64,000 nucleotides of DNA from VXMO01 sp965205915. GTDB taxonomy: Bacteria; Chloroflexota; Dehalococcoidia; UBA6926. Every line of letters starts with the position of its first letter. Positions within the stretch are counted from its first letter, which is position 1. Shown here one piece after another: positions 23,753 through 32,796 of this stretch. The notes beneath the pieces are model-generated. The model was not told the origin of the DNA, did not search any database, and saw only the letters and a program-made list of their open reading frames with translations. Where the stretch lies: NCBI GenBank assembly GCA_965205915.1, contig OZ242191.1, positions 1,550,001 to 1,614,000 of the forward strand, written 5' to 3'. The position numbers were made by a program, and so were the translations under genes.

Positions 23753-25435
23753 TTATGAGCCAACAAGAAGCTCAGAAGGAAGGGTAAGAACCTCAGCAAC
23801 AAGGATATCCACCGCGTTGAGATCGGGCTCGATGCCCAGTTGCGTCTGCACCCTGGCGCCGATTGAGCGAATGTCTCGTTCGTCGGGAAGCGGCATGGCT
23901 CGTAGTTCGGTAGCGCTAACCTGGGTGTTGCCGTTAGACATCCGGAAATAACGATCCAGAAATGTTGAGTTGTAAAGAACAACAAGGCCGTAGGCCAGTT
24001 CATCATCCAATTCTCTAGAGACCCCACGAACGTAGTTCAAATGGTTTTCTAATCCCACCATACTGGCGCCCAGAGAGCCTCGAATCAGAGGAGCAGCCAC
24101 CAGTCGGCGCTCTTCTTCCTTCGCGCTAAATCGCCGGAGGAGAATATAAGTCACATCCGCTACAAGCAGCCGCATGGATGTTGGTGTGGCCCTGATCCAC
24201 TGTGGTTTATTTGTTGTCGGTGATGGCCAAGCGGTTTGCATAGGGCGCACATGCTGCAACCAGAGCAGTGGAACGACCGAATTGTCAGATGAGGAGCGGG
24301 ACAGGAATTGCGTAGCCCTAAACGGCACGACTGGCCCCGTGGAAATCTCCAGTCCGAGTGAGTGAAGAGTGTTAGGCCACTCGCGCATGGCTTGAGCGAG
24401 CATCAGATCCTCTTTGCAGTTGGGGATAAGAAGCTCATTGTTCCGACTAGCGGGATCAAGCACTTGTCCAGCATTTACAGTTAGGCTTCTGCGGGTAGCG
24501 ATGTCGTGATCCGCTTTACTGTGCGAGACTATTACCTGACCGTCATCAAGTGGCGTCCCAATCGGTCGCCTGCGGCTTGTCAGCACGAGGCTCTCTTGCA
24601 GCACGGCTTGGTTCTTGAAGACATCCTTTCTTGACTCAAATAGGTGGATAGCTGTCGGGGTCGTGCGACTAAAGAACTGCTCCCGGAACTTTCTAAAGTA
24701 AGTGCCTGCGGCAAAACTCCTTGGGACGATAAACGAAAGTTCGCCGGACGGCGACAGTAGCTCGGCCGAAATCGCCATAAAGAGCGTGTAGATATTGGGT
24801 TGTCCTTGCACCACAGCCGCACTGGCCACAGCTCTGGGATCGTGCTTCCCTATCTTGAAATAGGGGGGATTGGATATCACTACGTCGTATTTTGGACTCT
24901 GATTGTCCGTACTCTGGCTATGCTCCCTGGTCTGGGACATTCCGTTGAGCGCTGCGGCCTGATCCAGAACAAAGTCCTTCAGCCGAACGTCATAAGTTAG
25001 TTCGATTCCCTGTTGTCCGATCCAATCCTTAGCAAATTCGAGCACACGGTTCGTAAGACCTGCCAGGGAGGGTTCGATCTCATAGGCGTCGACATGCATC
25101 CTTTTGACGATTCCATGAAGTGAGGCTGCTTCACACACCGCAGCGGACAGGATTCCGCTCCCGCTCCCGGGGTCGAGAACCCGCAGTTCTTCCTGCGCGT
25201 AAGAGAACGACTCCGCCATGAACCGTGCAATTGTCGCGGGCGTAAGGTAGTGCCCTACGCCTTTCTCGTTCTGACCGATTGAGCGTGACAAGTAGGCTTG
25301 CCCGAGGGACTGGGCAAGGTCCACCGGTGTGGCGTCTTGCACGGGCATAGGAAAATTGAGCCCATGTAAGGGCGCAACGTTCTGCATCGTCGCGCTTGTG
25401 TCGAAAGTGCCGACTCTGCTATTCGCTGCGCTCAC
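23753..25435 (-). CDS. N6-adenine DNA methyltransferase of the BsuBI/PstI-type system
   Basis: A 560-residue class I SAM-dependent adenine methyltransferase that protects sites cut by the partner nuclease. Motif I is LDPGSGSGI (residues 87-95) and the catalytic NPPY is NPPYFK at 189. A target-recognition region occupies the C-terminal half. The GTG start at 25435 is preceded by AAAGGGA; an ATG 16 codons later is possible. The extended N-terminal helical part (GHYLTPATIARFMAESF) is typical of this family. It is first in the M-R operon. Confidence 0.92.
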   Translation of the reverse strand: MSAANSRVGTFDTSATMQNVAPLHGLNFPMPVQDATPVDLAQSLGQAYLSRSIGQNEKGVGHYLTPATIARFMAESFSYAQEELRVLDPGSGSGILSAAVCEAASLHGIVKRMHVDAYEIEPSLAGLTNRVLEFAKDWIGQQGIELTYDVRLKDFVLDQAAALNGMSQTREHSQSTDNQSPKYDVVISNPPYFKIGKHDPRAVASAAVVQGQPNIYTLFMAISAELLSPSGELSFIVPRSFAAGTYFRKFREQFFSRTTPTAIHLFESRKDVFKNQAVLQESLVLTSRRRPIGTPLDDGQVIVSHSKADHDIATRRSLTVNAGQVLDPASRNNELLIPNCKEDLMLAQAMREWPNTLHSLGLEISTGPVVPFRATQFLSRSSSDNSVVPLLWLQHVRPMQTAWPSPTTNKPQWIRATPTSMRLLVADVTYILLRRFSAKEEERRLVAAPLIRGSLGASMVGLENHLNYVRGVSRELDDELAYGLVVLYNSTFLDRYFRMSNGNTQVSATELRAMPLPDERDIRSIGARVQTQLGIEPDLNAVDILVAEVLTLPSELLVGS

Positions 25436-25548
25436 CGACGTCCCTTTGAATGGGTCTAGTCATCATTCCCCAAAGATTAGAACAATAGTTATACAATGTC
25501 CACTATCGAGACGGCCTGTGGGCCGAATGGGCAGCATCCACCCCCACC

Positions 25549-25640
25549 CTTTACCCCGCCCCCGTGCAGTGCCACAATATGGCATCTATCGGGACGATGG
25601 GCAGAAACACGACCCGCGCCCGAGAACGAACGACGGTGAG
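25549..25640. repeat. 92-nt direct repeat, left copy (duplicate of the CaiB gene leader)
   Basis: About 93% identical to 27161-27252. It includes CTTTACCCCGCCCCCG, CACAATATGGCATCTATCGG and CGAGAACGAACGACGG. It flanks the truncated ATPase gene and supplies that gene's last 28 codons. Confidence 0.88.
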
Positions 25641-27149
25641 GTCTAGCTTCTGCTCCCACAGTGAATTGATTCGCGAAAAGCGATCGCGATTGAGAGCACT
25701 ATGGTGGAGCCATTCGATAGGTCGATGTTCAAAAGCTGCCCAACGTTCAAGTGCCTCAGGTGCGCGGTTTACGTCCTGAAAAAGTGCAGTCGGCGGATAT
25801 GCTATGTCGCTCAGCCTGTGCAGTTCTCCGCTCTGGGCAGGGATAACTTCACGAGTCGCCAGAGCGCTGAGAAGCGCTCTGCGTAATTGATCGGCGTGCG
25901 GATTGTCACCGGCCTCTTGGCGTCGTGGCAGCGCGACAAGATGGCGCGCTGGGTCATCCGGTGTAGAAAGGCGGGGCAAAGCATCTGCCACCATCTGCGC
26001 AGCCGCATTGAGTATCTCGTCGTTGAATGGCCCGCCAAGAAGGTTCTGCCGATCCTCATTCGTTTTCCACGGAGCGTTGAGAATCCCGGACAGAAGGCTC
26101 TGCGTGAGCGTCGGAAAATATGCCCAGAACGTGCCTGGCTCATTCAGGCGGTCAACTGGGGCGGCCCACGTGATCCTAACTTCATTCGCTTCCTCGTCTT
26201 CACCATCAAGGGTTCTCTTGTCGGCAATGGCGTCCGACGAAAGCTGATGAACCGTACTGGCCAAGAGCCAGCGAGTGGTCGTGTCCCCTTCGGTGAGTTC
26301 AGCCGTGTCGTCAGGGATTTTACACGTTATTCGGCGAGAGTCCTCACCAACATTGTCGATAATCTCGAGGAGGCTAACGTGCGGAACAAACAGCAGAAAC
26401 CCTGCCGGGAATTCAGCCAGCTGATTCTGCATTCTTCCACGGGCATTGGGCAGCAGCGGTATTCTGACGACGTTTGTGGCCCACGACATCAGATCTCTGA
26501 GCACTGGATCAGAACTCGCGAGAGAGTGAGGATTGATCGCCTCCGCTATCCGCAGTGTGGGGTAGCTCTGCAAGTCTGGGGCAATGTCCCGCAATTGTCG
26601 TTCGGCTTGTTCCCGGTTCCATCGGAAAGAGCCGGAACGGCTAAGGAACTCGGGCGCATCGGTGACCCCAAGAACAGACTTGAAACCCAGACCGAAGCGC
26701 CCGATGCGAGCTGTGCCCCTCTTGGGTGACAAGTGAGAGAACAGCAGCGCGCGGGCACCCTCTTCATCGATCTGTTCGCCATCATCCGCGCAATAAAAAT
26801 GATCCTGCGTTAGATGAAGCTGGATAGTTCCGTCTTTAGTGCTGGATATCTGGTCGGCAGCGTTCTGCGTGAGTTCCAGAATCTGCCGGTTCGCATATCC
26901 GCCTCGCGCAAGGTCATGCTCCTGATTCGCGTGTTCTGCAACTAGGGCAGGCTGTGCCCTGTAAGATTCCAGCGTTTTGGCGTTTTCGTTATAGATATAG
27001 CTTCCAATAGCTCCATTCTCATCCGCCCACTCAACGGGCGAGTAAGTTGCGCTGGCCCGAACGGCCACGGCCCGTTGTCGGGCATCGGCGGCCTCCTGTT
27101 CCCGGCGCCTTCTTCGGCCTTTACTTTCGCGTCGTCCAGTTCGTGCCAT
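25551..27149 (-). CDS. sacsin-like HSP90-type ATPase, 3'-truncated
   Basis: A 532-residue protein starting from ATG 27149 with a basic lead (MARTGRRESKGRRRRRE). It has a GHKL ATPase domain: N-box ELTQNAADQI, G1 box YCADDGEQID and G2 box GRFGLGFKSVLG. Proteins with this sacsin-type N-terminal ATPase are often about 1000 residues or more, with a C-terminal nuclease or DUF3883 module, and many occur in defence islands. Here the frame runs into the left direct repeat near residue 505, and the last 28 residues (VVRSRARVVFLPIV onwards) are read from repeat DNA. The original C-terminus is therefore lost, and the gene is probably inactive or an isolated ATPase half. Confidence 0.7.
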   Translation of the reverse strand: MARTGRRESKGRRRRREQEAADARQRAVAVRASATYSPVEWADENGAIGSYIYNENAKTLESYRAQPALVAEHANQEHDLARGGYANRQILELTQNAADQISSTKDGTIQLHLTQDHFYCADDGEQIDEEGARALLFSHLSPKRGTARIGRFGLGFKSVLGVTDAPEFLSRSGSFRWNREQAERQLRDIAPDLQSYPTLRIAEAINPHSLASSDPVLRDLMSWATNVVRIPLLPNARGRMQNQLAEFPAGFLLFVPHVSLLEIIDNVGEDSRRITCKIPDDTAELTEGDTTTRWLLASTVHQLSSDAIADKRTLDGEDEEANEVRITWAAPVDRLNEPGTFWAYFPTLTQSLLSGILNAPWKTNEDRQNLLGGPFNDEILNAAAQMVADALPRLSTPDDPARHLVALPRRQEAGDNPHADQLRRALLSALATREVIPAQSGELHRLSDIAYPPTALFQDVNRAPEALERWAAFEHRPIEWLHHSALNRDRFSRINSLWEQKLDLTVVRSRARVVFLPIVPIDAILWHCTGAG

Positions 27150-27160
27150 AGTAAGCACGA

Positions 27161-27252
27161 CTTTACCCCGCCCCCGCGCAGTGCCACAATATGGCATCTA
27201 TCGGGACGATGGGCATAAACTCGCCTCACGCCCGAGAACGAACGACGGAGGG
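27161..27252. repeat. 92-nt direct repeat, right copy (resident CaiB leader)
   Basis: The resident copy directly upstream of the CaiB gene start at 27266. It forms a pair with 25549-25640 in the same orientation, bracketing about 1.5 kb. Confidence 0.88.
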
Positions 27253-27265
27253 GGGCCGTAACACA

Positions 27266-28483
27266 ATGTTCATGCCGCTTGAAGGTGTCCGCGTCATTGA
27301 TTTGACGCACTACGCCGCGGGGCCATACGCCACGCGAATCCTGAGTGATTACGGCGCAGATGTCATCAAGATCGAGAGGCCGGGCGGGGGAGACCCCGCG
27401 CGCCGCATCGGCCCCTTCTACCACGATGAGCCTGGCCTTGAGAAGAGCGGCCTCTTCCTCTTCCTCAACACCAACAAGCGCTCCATAACGCTCGACTTCA
27501 AGACTGAAAAGGGCAAGCAGATAATCAAGGAGCTCGTCAAGGGCGCCGATATCCTCATCGAGAACTTCCCCCCGGACGTGCTGCCCGCCGCCGGCCTCGG
27601 CTATGAAGACCTCAGCCAAATCAACCCGAATCTCGTCATGACCTCCATCAGCAACTTTGGCAAAACCGGCCCCTACAAAGACTGGATCGGCATCGACCTC
27701 ACCCTCTTCGCGATGGGCGGCAACATGTGGGGCTCCGGCGATCCTGAGCTTGATCCGCTCAAGACCGCCGGCCGCATGGCCAGCTTCCACGTCGGTTATG
27801 CCGCCGCCCTCGCCACCGCGCTCGGCCTCACCAACGCCGAACTGCGAGGGCAGGGCGAGAACATCGACGTCAGCTATTTCGAAGTCGCCCTCCAGTCCAT
27901 CGATGGCCGAATGCAGCGACTTCTGGGCTACCAATACAACAACAATGTCGCCATGCGCGTCTCCCCGGGCGCGAGTCTCGGCCTCGGCAGTGGCATGTAC
28001 CCCTGCCTCGATGGCATGTTCATGACCACCGCCGGCGCGGCACAGTTCCCCAACATGGCGCGCATGGTTGGCGCGGAGGAGATCCTGACGCAACCCGGAT
28101 GGGACACCGTCGCCGCCCGCTCCAGACCGGAAGCCGCTGAAGAGTGGGAAGTCACCCTGATTCCCTGGATGCTGGAGCGCACCACCAAGGAAGTGCAACT
28201 GGCTTGCATGGAACACGGCGTGCTCGGCGCGCCCGTCAACACCATCGAAGACCTTATGAACGACGAGGATTTTAATGCCCGCGACTTCTGGCAGACCATC
28301 GATCACCCCGCCACCGGCCCGCTCACCTACCCGGGCTTCAACTCACGACTTCACTTCGACGATGGTGAGCGACCCGCCCGCCGTCACGCCCCCCTACTCG
28401 GCGAGCACACCGTCGAGGTTCTCAAGGAAATCGGCATCGAGGGCGAGGAGGTCTCACTCCTCCGATCTGAGGGCGTTATCTAA
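27266..28483 (+). CDS. CaiB/BaiF family III CoA-transferase, 1
   Basis: A 405-residue family III acyl-CoA transferase, which moves CoA between carboxylic acids without free intermediates. Signature regions: LEGVRVIDLTHYAAGPYATRI at the start, GADVIKIERPGGGDP, NTNKRSITLDFKT, GKTGPYKDW and GENIDVSYFEVAL. ATG 27266 (or 27272) is chosen as the start because GGAGGGGGG precedes it and the conserved domain begins at once; an upstream ATG at 27191 lies within the direct repeat. A second family member follows 71 nt later. The substrate is unknown. Confidence 0.9.
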   Translation: MFMPLEGVRVIDLTHYAAGPYATRILSDYGADVIKIERPGGGDPARRIGPFYHDEPGLEKSGLFLFLNTNKRSITLDFKTEKGKQIIKELVKGADILIENFPPDVLPAAGLGYEDLSQINPNLVMTSISNFGKTGPYKDWIGIDLTLFAMGGNMWGSGDPELDPLKTAGRMASFHVGYAAALATALGLTNAELRGQGENIDVSYFEVALQSIDGRMQRLLGYQYNNNVAMRVSPGASLGLGSGMYPCLDGMFMTTAGAAQFPNMARMVGAEEILTQPGWDTVAARSRPEAAEEWEVTLIPWMLERTTKEVQLACMEHGVLGAPVNTIEDLMNDEDFNARDFWQTIDHPATGPLTYPGFNSRLHFDDGERPARRHAPLLGEHTVEVLKEIGIEGEEVSLLRSEGVI

Positions 28484-28490
28484 ACTCCCC

Positions 28491-28513
28491 TCATTCCGGC
28501 GAAAGCCGGAATC
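28491..28513. repeat. palindromic repeat TCATTCCGGCGAAAGCCGGA
   Basis: A perfect hairpin ATTCCGGC-GAAA-GCCGGAAT between the two CaiB genes. Other copies are at 11322-11340 and, diverged, at 45504-45536. Confidence 0.75.
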
Positions 28514-28554
28514 CATCGGGCCATTGTGAGGGTTGAACACAAAGGAGCAAAGCA

Positions 28555-29901
28555 ATGACGACGACAGACCGCCGCGACATGAACGGCTCTCCCGTCCCCG
28601 GCACGGGCAAACTCCCCCTTGAGGGCCTGCGTATCCTTGACATCACCGTCGTGTGGGCGGGTCCCTACGGCACGATGCACCTCGCCGATTGGGGCGCGGA
28701 AGTCATCCGTATCGAATCCATCAAACACTTCGCCACCAGCACCCGAGGCCAGATGGCCCGTCCGCCCATTGAGATGGTGCGACTCCGCAACACCGGCATG
28801 GGCTACGTCGATGACGACCCCGGCGATCGCCCCTGGAACCGCAACGCCATCTTCAACACACACGCCCGCAACAAGCTCTCCGTCACCATGGATCTGAACA
28901 CCCCGGAAGGACAGGAAGCTCTTGAGCGGCTCGTCGCCAGCGCGGACGGTTTCATGGAGAACAACGTCTCCGTCTCCATGGAGCGGCTCGGCATCACGTG
29001 GGAGCGCCTATCCGCCATCAACCCGCGCCTCATCATGGTGCGGATGCCCGCATTCGGCATCGAAGGCCCCTACAAGAACTACCGCACGTGGGGCAACCAC
29101 ATGGAAGCCCTCGCCGGCCATCCACTCCTCCGCGCCTATCCTGATGAGGACGCCGCCCGAGGCCCCAGCGGCGTCCCCAGTGATGCCGCGGGCGGCGTCG
29201 GCGGCGCGCTCGCCTTCGTCATGGGCCTACGACATCGCAACAAGACCGGCAAGGGCATCCTCATCGAGGCCCCGACCGCCGAAAATTTCGTCCCCTTCCT
29301 TGGCGATTTCGTCATGGACTACAGCATGAACGGCCGCGTCTACACCCAGCTCGGCAACGGCCACCCCTTCCTCGCCCCGCACAACGTTTATCGATGTGCC
29401 GGCGACGAGCGATGGATCACCATCGCCTGCCGCAGCGATGCCGAGTTCCGTACCCTCTGCCAGATCATGGGCGAGCCCGGCCTTGCAGACGATCCTCGTT
29501 TCACCGACTCCCTCAGCCGCTATCAAAACCGTCGAGCGGTCGATGAGGCCATCAGCCGCTGGACTGCGGAACAGGACGCCCACGAGACGATGCATCGACT
29601 TCAAGCGGTAGGCGTCCCCGCAGGCATGGTCATGGACGAAAGTGATATACACGCTGACCCGCACGTCGCGGAGCGAAACTTCTTCCAGGAGGTCACGCAT
29701 CCGGAGGCGGGCACCCACAAAAACCCGACGACCGGATACAAGCTGCAAAACACGCCATTCGAGATCCGACGCCACGCCGTCATGCTCGGCCAGGACAACG
29801 AATACGTCTACAAACAGGTAATGGGCTACTCAGAAGAGGAATACCAAAACTTCATAGACCTAGGCCACATCGGCACAGACTACGAACCCCACGTGCAGTA
29901 G
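28555..29901 (+). CDS. CaiB/BaiF family III CoA-transferase, 2
   Basis: A 448-residue family III CoA-transferase with the signature regions LPLEGLRILDITVVWAGPYG, WGAEVIRIESIKH, ARNKLSVTMDLNTPEG and GIEGPYKNYRTWGNH. AAAGGAG lies 7 nt before the ATG. Its C-terminal 46 codons (EIRRHAVMLGQDNEYVYKQV and following) are duplicated as a fragment at 38115-38255, 8.2 kb downstream in the same orientation. The two transferases are diverged and may act on different acids or form a hetero-oligomer. Confidence 0.9.
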   Translation: MTTTDRRDMNGSPVPGTGKLPLEGLRILDITVVWAGPYGTMHLADWGAEVIRIESIKHFATSTRGQMARPPIEMVRLRNTGMGYVDDDPGDRPWNRNAIFNTHARNKLSVTMDLNTPEGQEALERLVASADGFMENNVSVSMERLGITWERLSAINPRLIMVRMPAFGIEGPYKNYRTWGNHMEALAGHPLLRAYPDEDAARGPSGVPSDAAGGVGGALAFVMGLRHRNKTGKGILIEAPTAENFVPFLGDFVMDYSMNGRVYTQLGNGHPFLAPHNVYRCAGDERWITIACRSDAEFRTLCQIMGEPGLADDPRFTDSLSRYQNRRAVDEAISRWTAEQDAHETMHRLQAVGVPAGMVMDESDIHADPHVAERNFFQEVTHPEAGTHKNPTTGYKLQNTPFEIRRHAVMLGQDNEYVYKQVMGYSEEEYQNFIDLGHIGTDYEPHVQ

Positions 29902-29945
29902 GGGGGAGTCATACGGCCAGTTCGCCACCCATCCACTCAGCTAGC

Positions 29946-32573
29946 CTACTGAGCCCCTCCAAAGCGTCTCATGAAACGAAGGCAGTAGTCGTTATAGGGT
30001 TCTCGCTCAAGGCCCTTGCGGGCAGATTCAAGGGCGGCATTTTCTTCGCCCAAATGGACTTGCAGCCACGCGAGCCTAGACCAGTCGGTTCCATTCATCT
30101 CGTTGGTGTGCTCCTGTAATGGGCGAAGGACATCTCGAAGGAGGACTTGCTTTTCGTCCTGCTGAAGATCATAGAACCGCAGCCTATTGTTGATGTCATT
30201 TGCGGCTGCGCTCAACATATATAGTTCTGTCCCTGGCTGACGACATACCTGTGAAAGAGCATCCAATTCGGCTCGCCTATCATCCCGCTTTGCTCGGATG
30301 TCCGCGATGCGCCGCCAAGCCACTGCCTTGGGTACTTCTGAGTCTCCCATCCCCTGAACATATTGGAGAAGCGACTCTTCTTCTTGTTGCCCGTAGTCAC
30401 CCCCCAACTCCGAATAGAGTTGCGACAACAAAAGCCATGCGTAAGGATAACGTCGCGCCACATATTCAACGACGGGATGCACCTCGTCAATTTTAAGCGA
30501 GTCGCCTGGGTTAAGCGAGTCGCCTGCGACACGGCTCGCAATTGATCCAAAGAACTGTGAGATACGGTGTTTGTGATCGGCGATTGAAGTGAGAGACTGT
30601 GCTCCCAACATCTGCAAGAAATCTCTGTCAGCGTAGATCGGGACCCGATGCTCTGACACCTCAAGTTTTTTCTCGCCAAACAGCCGCGCTGCCAGAGGAA
30701 CGGACAGTTCAGACATGTCCGACTTTTCGTCGTAAAATTCCTCGACGAATGATGAACGTATCGCTTCTCGGATTGCCTCTTGAACGTCAATGCGTTCTTC
30801 TGAGGTACGCATGAAGGATGTCATCATGACTGCTTCGACCACTAGGTCAGGGACGCTGGACCTCCAAGAGCACAGGGTGAGGAACACCCGCTGCGCAGCC
30901 GGAGACAAGCGGCCGTACGACCGTTCGAATAACGAGGCAAGCGCTTGCTCCTGAGAGGCTATGATGCGATCAGGCTTGCCTCGATTCCCCTTCGCGAGCT
31001 CGCCTAACAAGAGTTTTATGATGTAGGGATGCCCGTTTGACTCTTGGATAATCGATTGCGAGTCAATGTTTTGTGCTATACCTAAGGGGCCAGCCGTTTT
31101 GACTATAAGTTCTTCTGCCTCATCTTCGGTCATTCCGGGTACCGAGACCCCGTAGTCGCCCGTGAAATGATTTTCGCGTGACGTGATTAAGACCTTGTTG
31201 GGTCCTCGAACACGGTCGTCAAGCCATCTAAAGGCTTCCAGTTGCGACGTCATTGTTTCAAAATTGTCAAAGATAAACAGAGTTGCGCCATTCTCGGCCT
31301 CCGTCAGCTCCCTCGCAAAATGTTGAGCCCTTTCGCGGGTCTTTGTGTACTTGTTTGCAGGTCCTATCAAATTTGCATATTCAGTAGCAAAATCATCTAT
31401 TGATACGCCTTTGGGCTGTACTCTCTTTGGGCCTCTCTCGGTGAGGTCGATATCCCGTGCGCTGAACCAGACGACGACATCGTAGGGGCACGACTCAGAC
31501 TCAAGCAATTGGGAAACTACATGAATAGCTGTAGATGTTTTTCCGATCCCGCCCGGCCCCGTCAGCGTAACAACGAAGTGCCTCTGAGCGTCCGCTAGTT
31601 GTTTCCTTAGCTCGGCTTCAATCTCGGGCCGTGAAACGTAAGGCGTAGATAGATTCGGGAGATTTGTAAAGGTCTGGCCTCGTGAGCCAAGCACGCCTAG
31701 GCCCTCAGTCTCACTTAGTGGTAGCTGTTCGGGGGCGGTCAGATACTCCGCTGATGGGCGCTTCTGCTTGTCGTTGGTTATGTAACAGAGCATCTCATAG
31801 GCGCTTTCACTAAAGCCGCCGTTGGAGATCCAGAGTGCACTGCATTCTGGATTCGAACTGATCAATGGCACTTGCCGAATGCCGCTGAGGCCGCCCAAGG
31901 CAACATATACTCCCTCAGTGAATGTCTGATCCGGGCTCCGTCTTAGGGATTCAAGTGTGTCCTCTGGCTCTCCCCAATTGGTGACACGGTATTTGCGGGA
32001 TAGATTGCGCCTGAGATATGCCCATGGCAACGTGAATATGGGAATGTTGGACAGGATTGTCTCAATGGATCGCCTTAGGTGTGGGCAGGCGTCGCCAAGC
32101 GCCGCGACTCTTGGTGCCCCGTGAGCCCGTGTGCCGTTCCTCAATTTTGTAAATGCATCAAACCAATCAGTGGCCTTGGGATTTGTCTTGCGGGGATTCG
32201 GCTCAAGACTTAGGGGGGCAAAACAATCGTCTAAGTTGGAGAGTGCCGTTGCTTGCCAGCTGTCGATTCCGCCCCGTCTTATCAATGAGCGTGTAGTTGG
32301 CTGCGCGCTATCATGCATGGACTGATTGACGGGCCCCGTCAGAATGTCGTTGAGGGCCTTGGTCCAGTCTCCAATTCCGTTGGCCCGCACCAACGTGTGT
32401 TCAATTCGATATCTGTTCCTGTCTCGATCGTCGGTAGTCGCTGCGAGCAAACCTAGTACAGTTAACTTGGTAACCATTTCTCCGAGGTACATTAAGCTGT
32501 TGAAATATGCGGCGTCAGACTCCTCCCTCTCGCTTTCCGCAATCTCAATCATCCTCTGAATAGGCTTGAGCAC
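29946..32573 (-). CDS. STAND NTPase: HEPN-like N-terminus, NB-ARC, helical repeats
   Basis: An 875-residue signal-transduction ATPase. The NB-ARC core is clear: Walker A GPGGIGKTS (about 337-345), Walker B LFIFDNFE (about 430), sensor LITSREN and the GHP motif NGHPYIIKLL. The N-terminal 200 residues are helical and contain KLRNGTRAHG, an R-x5-H arrangement like the HEPN ribonuclease motif, so a HEPN-type effector is possible. The C-terminal third looks like TPR-type helical repeats, the usual ligand sensor. Bacterial STANDs of this layout are frequent antiphage proteins that detect phage proteins and trigger an effector; that role is inferred. GTG 32573 follows GGGGG. It stands alone, converging on the CaiB gene. 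Confidence 0.75.
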   Translation of the reverse strand: MLKPIQRMIEIAESEREESDAAYFNSLMYLGEMVTKLTVLGLLAATTDDRDRNRYRIEHTLVRANGIGDWTKALNDILTGPVNQSMHDSAQPTTRSLIRRGGIDSWQATALSNLDDCFAPLSLEPNPRKTNPKATDWFDAFTKLRNGTRAHGAPRVAALGDACPHLRRSIETILSNIPIFTLPWAYLRRNLSRKYRVTNWGEPEDTLESLRRSPDQTFTEGVYVALGGLSGIRQVPLISSNPECSALWISNGGFSESAYEMLCYITNDKQKRPSAEYLTAPEQLPLSETEGLGVLGSRGQTFTNLPNLSTPYVSRPEIEAELRKQLADAQRHFVVTLTGPGGIGKTSTAIHVVSQLLESESCPYDVVVWFSARDIDLTERGPKRVQPKGVSIDDFATEYANLIGPANKYTKTRERAQHFARELTEAENGATLFIFDNFETMTSQLEAFRWLDDRVRGPNKVLITSRENHFTGDYGVSVPGMTEDEAEELIVKTAGPLGIAQNIDSQSIIQESNGHPYIIKLLLGELAKGNRGKPDRIIASQEQALASLFERSYGRLSPAAQRVFLTLCSWRSSVPDLVVEAVMMTSFMRTSEERIDVQEAIREAIRSSFVEEFYDEKSDMSELSVPLAARLFGEKKLEVSEHRVPIYADRDFLQMLGAQSLTSIADHKHRISQFFGSIASRVAGDSLNPGDSLKIDEVHPVVEYVARRYPYAWLLLSQLYSELGGDYGQQEEESLLQYVQGMGDSEVPKAVAWRRIADIRAKRDDRRAELDALSQVCRQPGTELYMLSAAANDINNRLRFYDLQQDEKQVLLRDVLRPLQEHTNEMNGTDWSRLAWLQVHLGEENAALESARKGLEREPYNDYCLRFMRRFGGAQ

Positions 32574-32796
32574 GTGATCAACCCCCTAGAACAAGACTTG
32601 GCGGCGCGGATTCTAAAACCGCCGACTAGCACCAGAATAACACACTCGTTCTTAGGTACACCAGCATCTCTCGCCTGTCTGGGTTACGGGACAGTGGAGC
32701 CAAATCTGGGCGGAGACCTCAGTGAGTCTAGAAGCCCCTCCAAAACCTACCCCCCGCACCCCTTCACAGACATTCAGGAAAATGGCGCCCCCCCCC

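Noticed and set aside
25887..26729. 280-codon plus-strand frame opposite the sacsin-like ATPase
   Set aside because: The minus-strand frame carries all ATPase motifs; this one has none.
26942..28306. 454-codon frame on the minus strand opposite CaiB gene 1
   Set aside because: Composition and position mark it as a shadow of the transferase gene; no ribosome-binding site or domain.
29946..32740. Direct-repeat flanks of the STAND gene (AGCCCCTCCAAA at its 3' end and near 32731)
   Set aside because: Only 12 nt match and the context differs, so this may be chance; not counted among the gene-end fossils.
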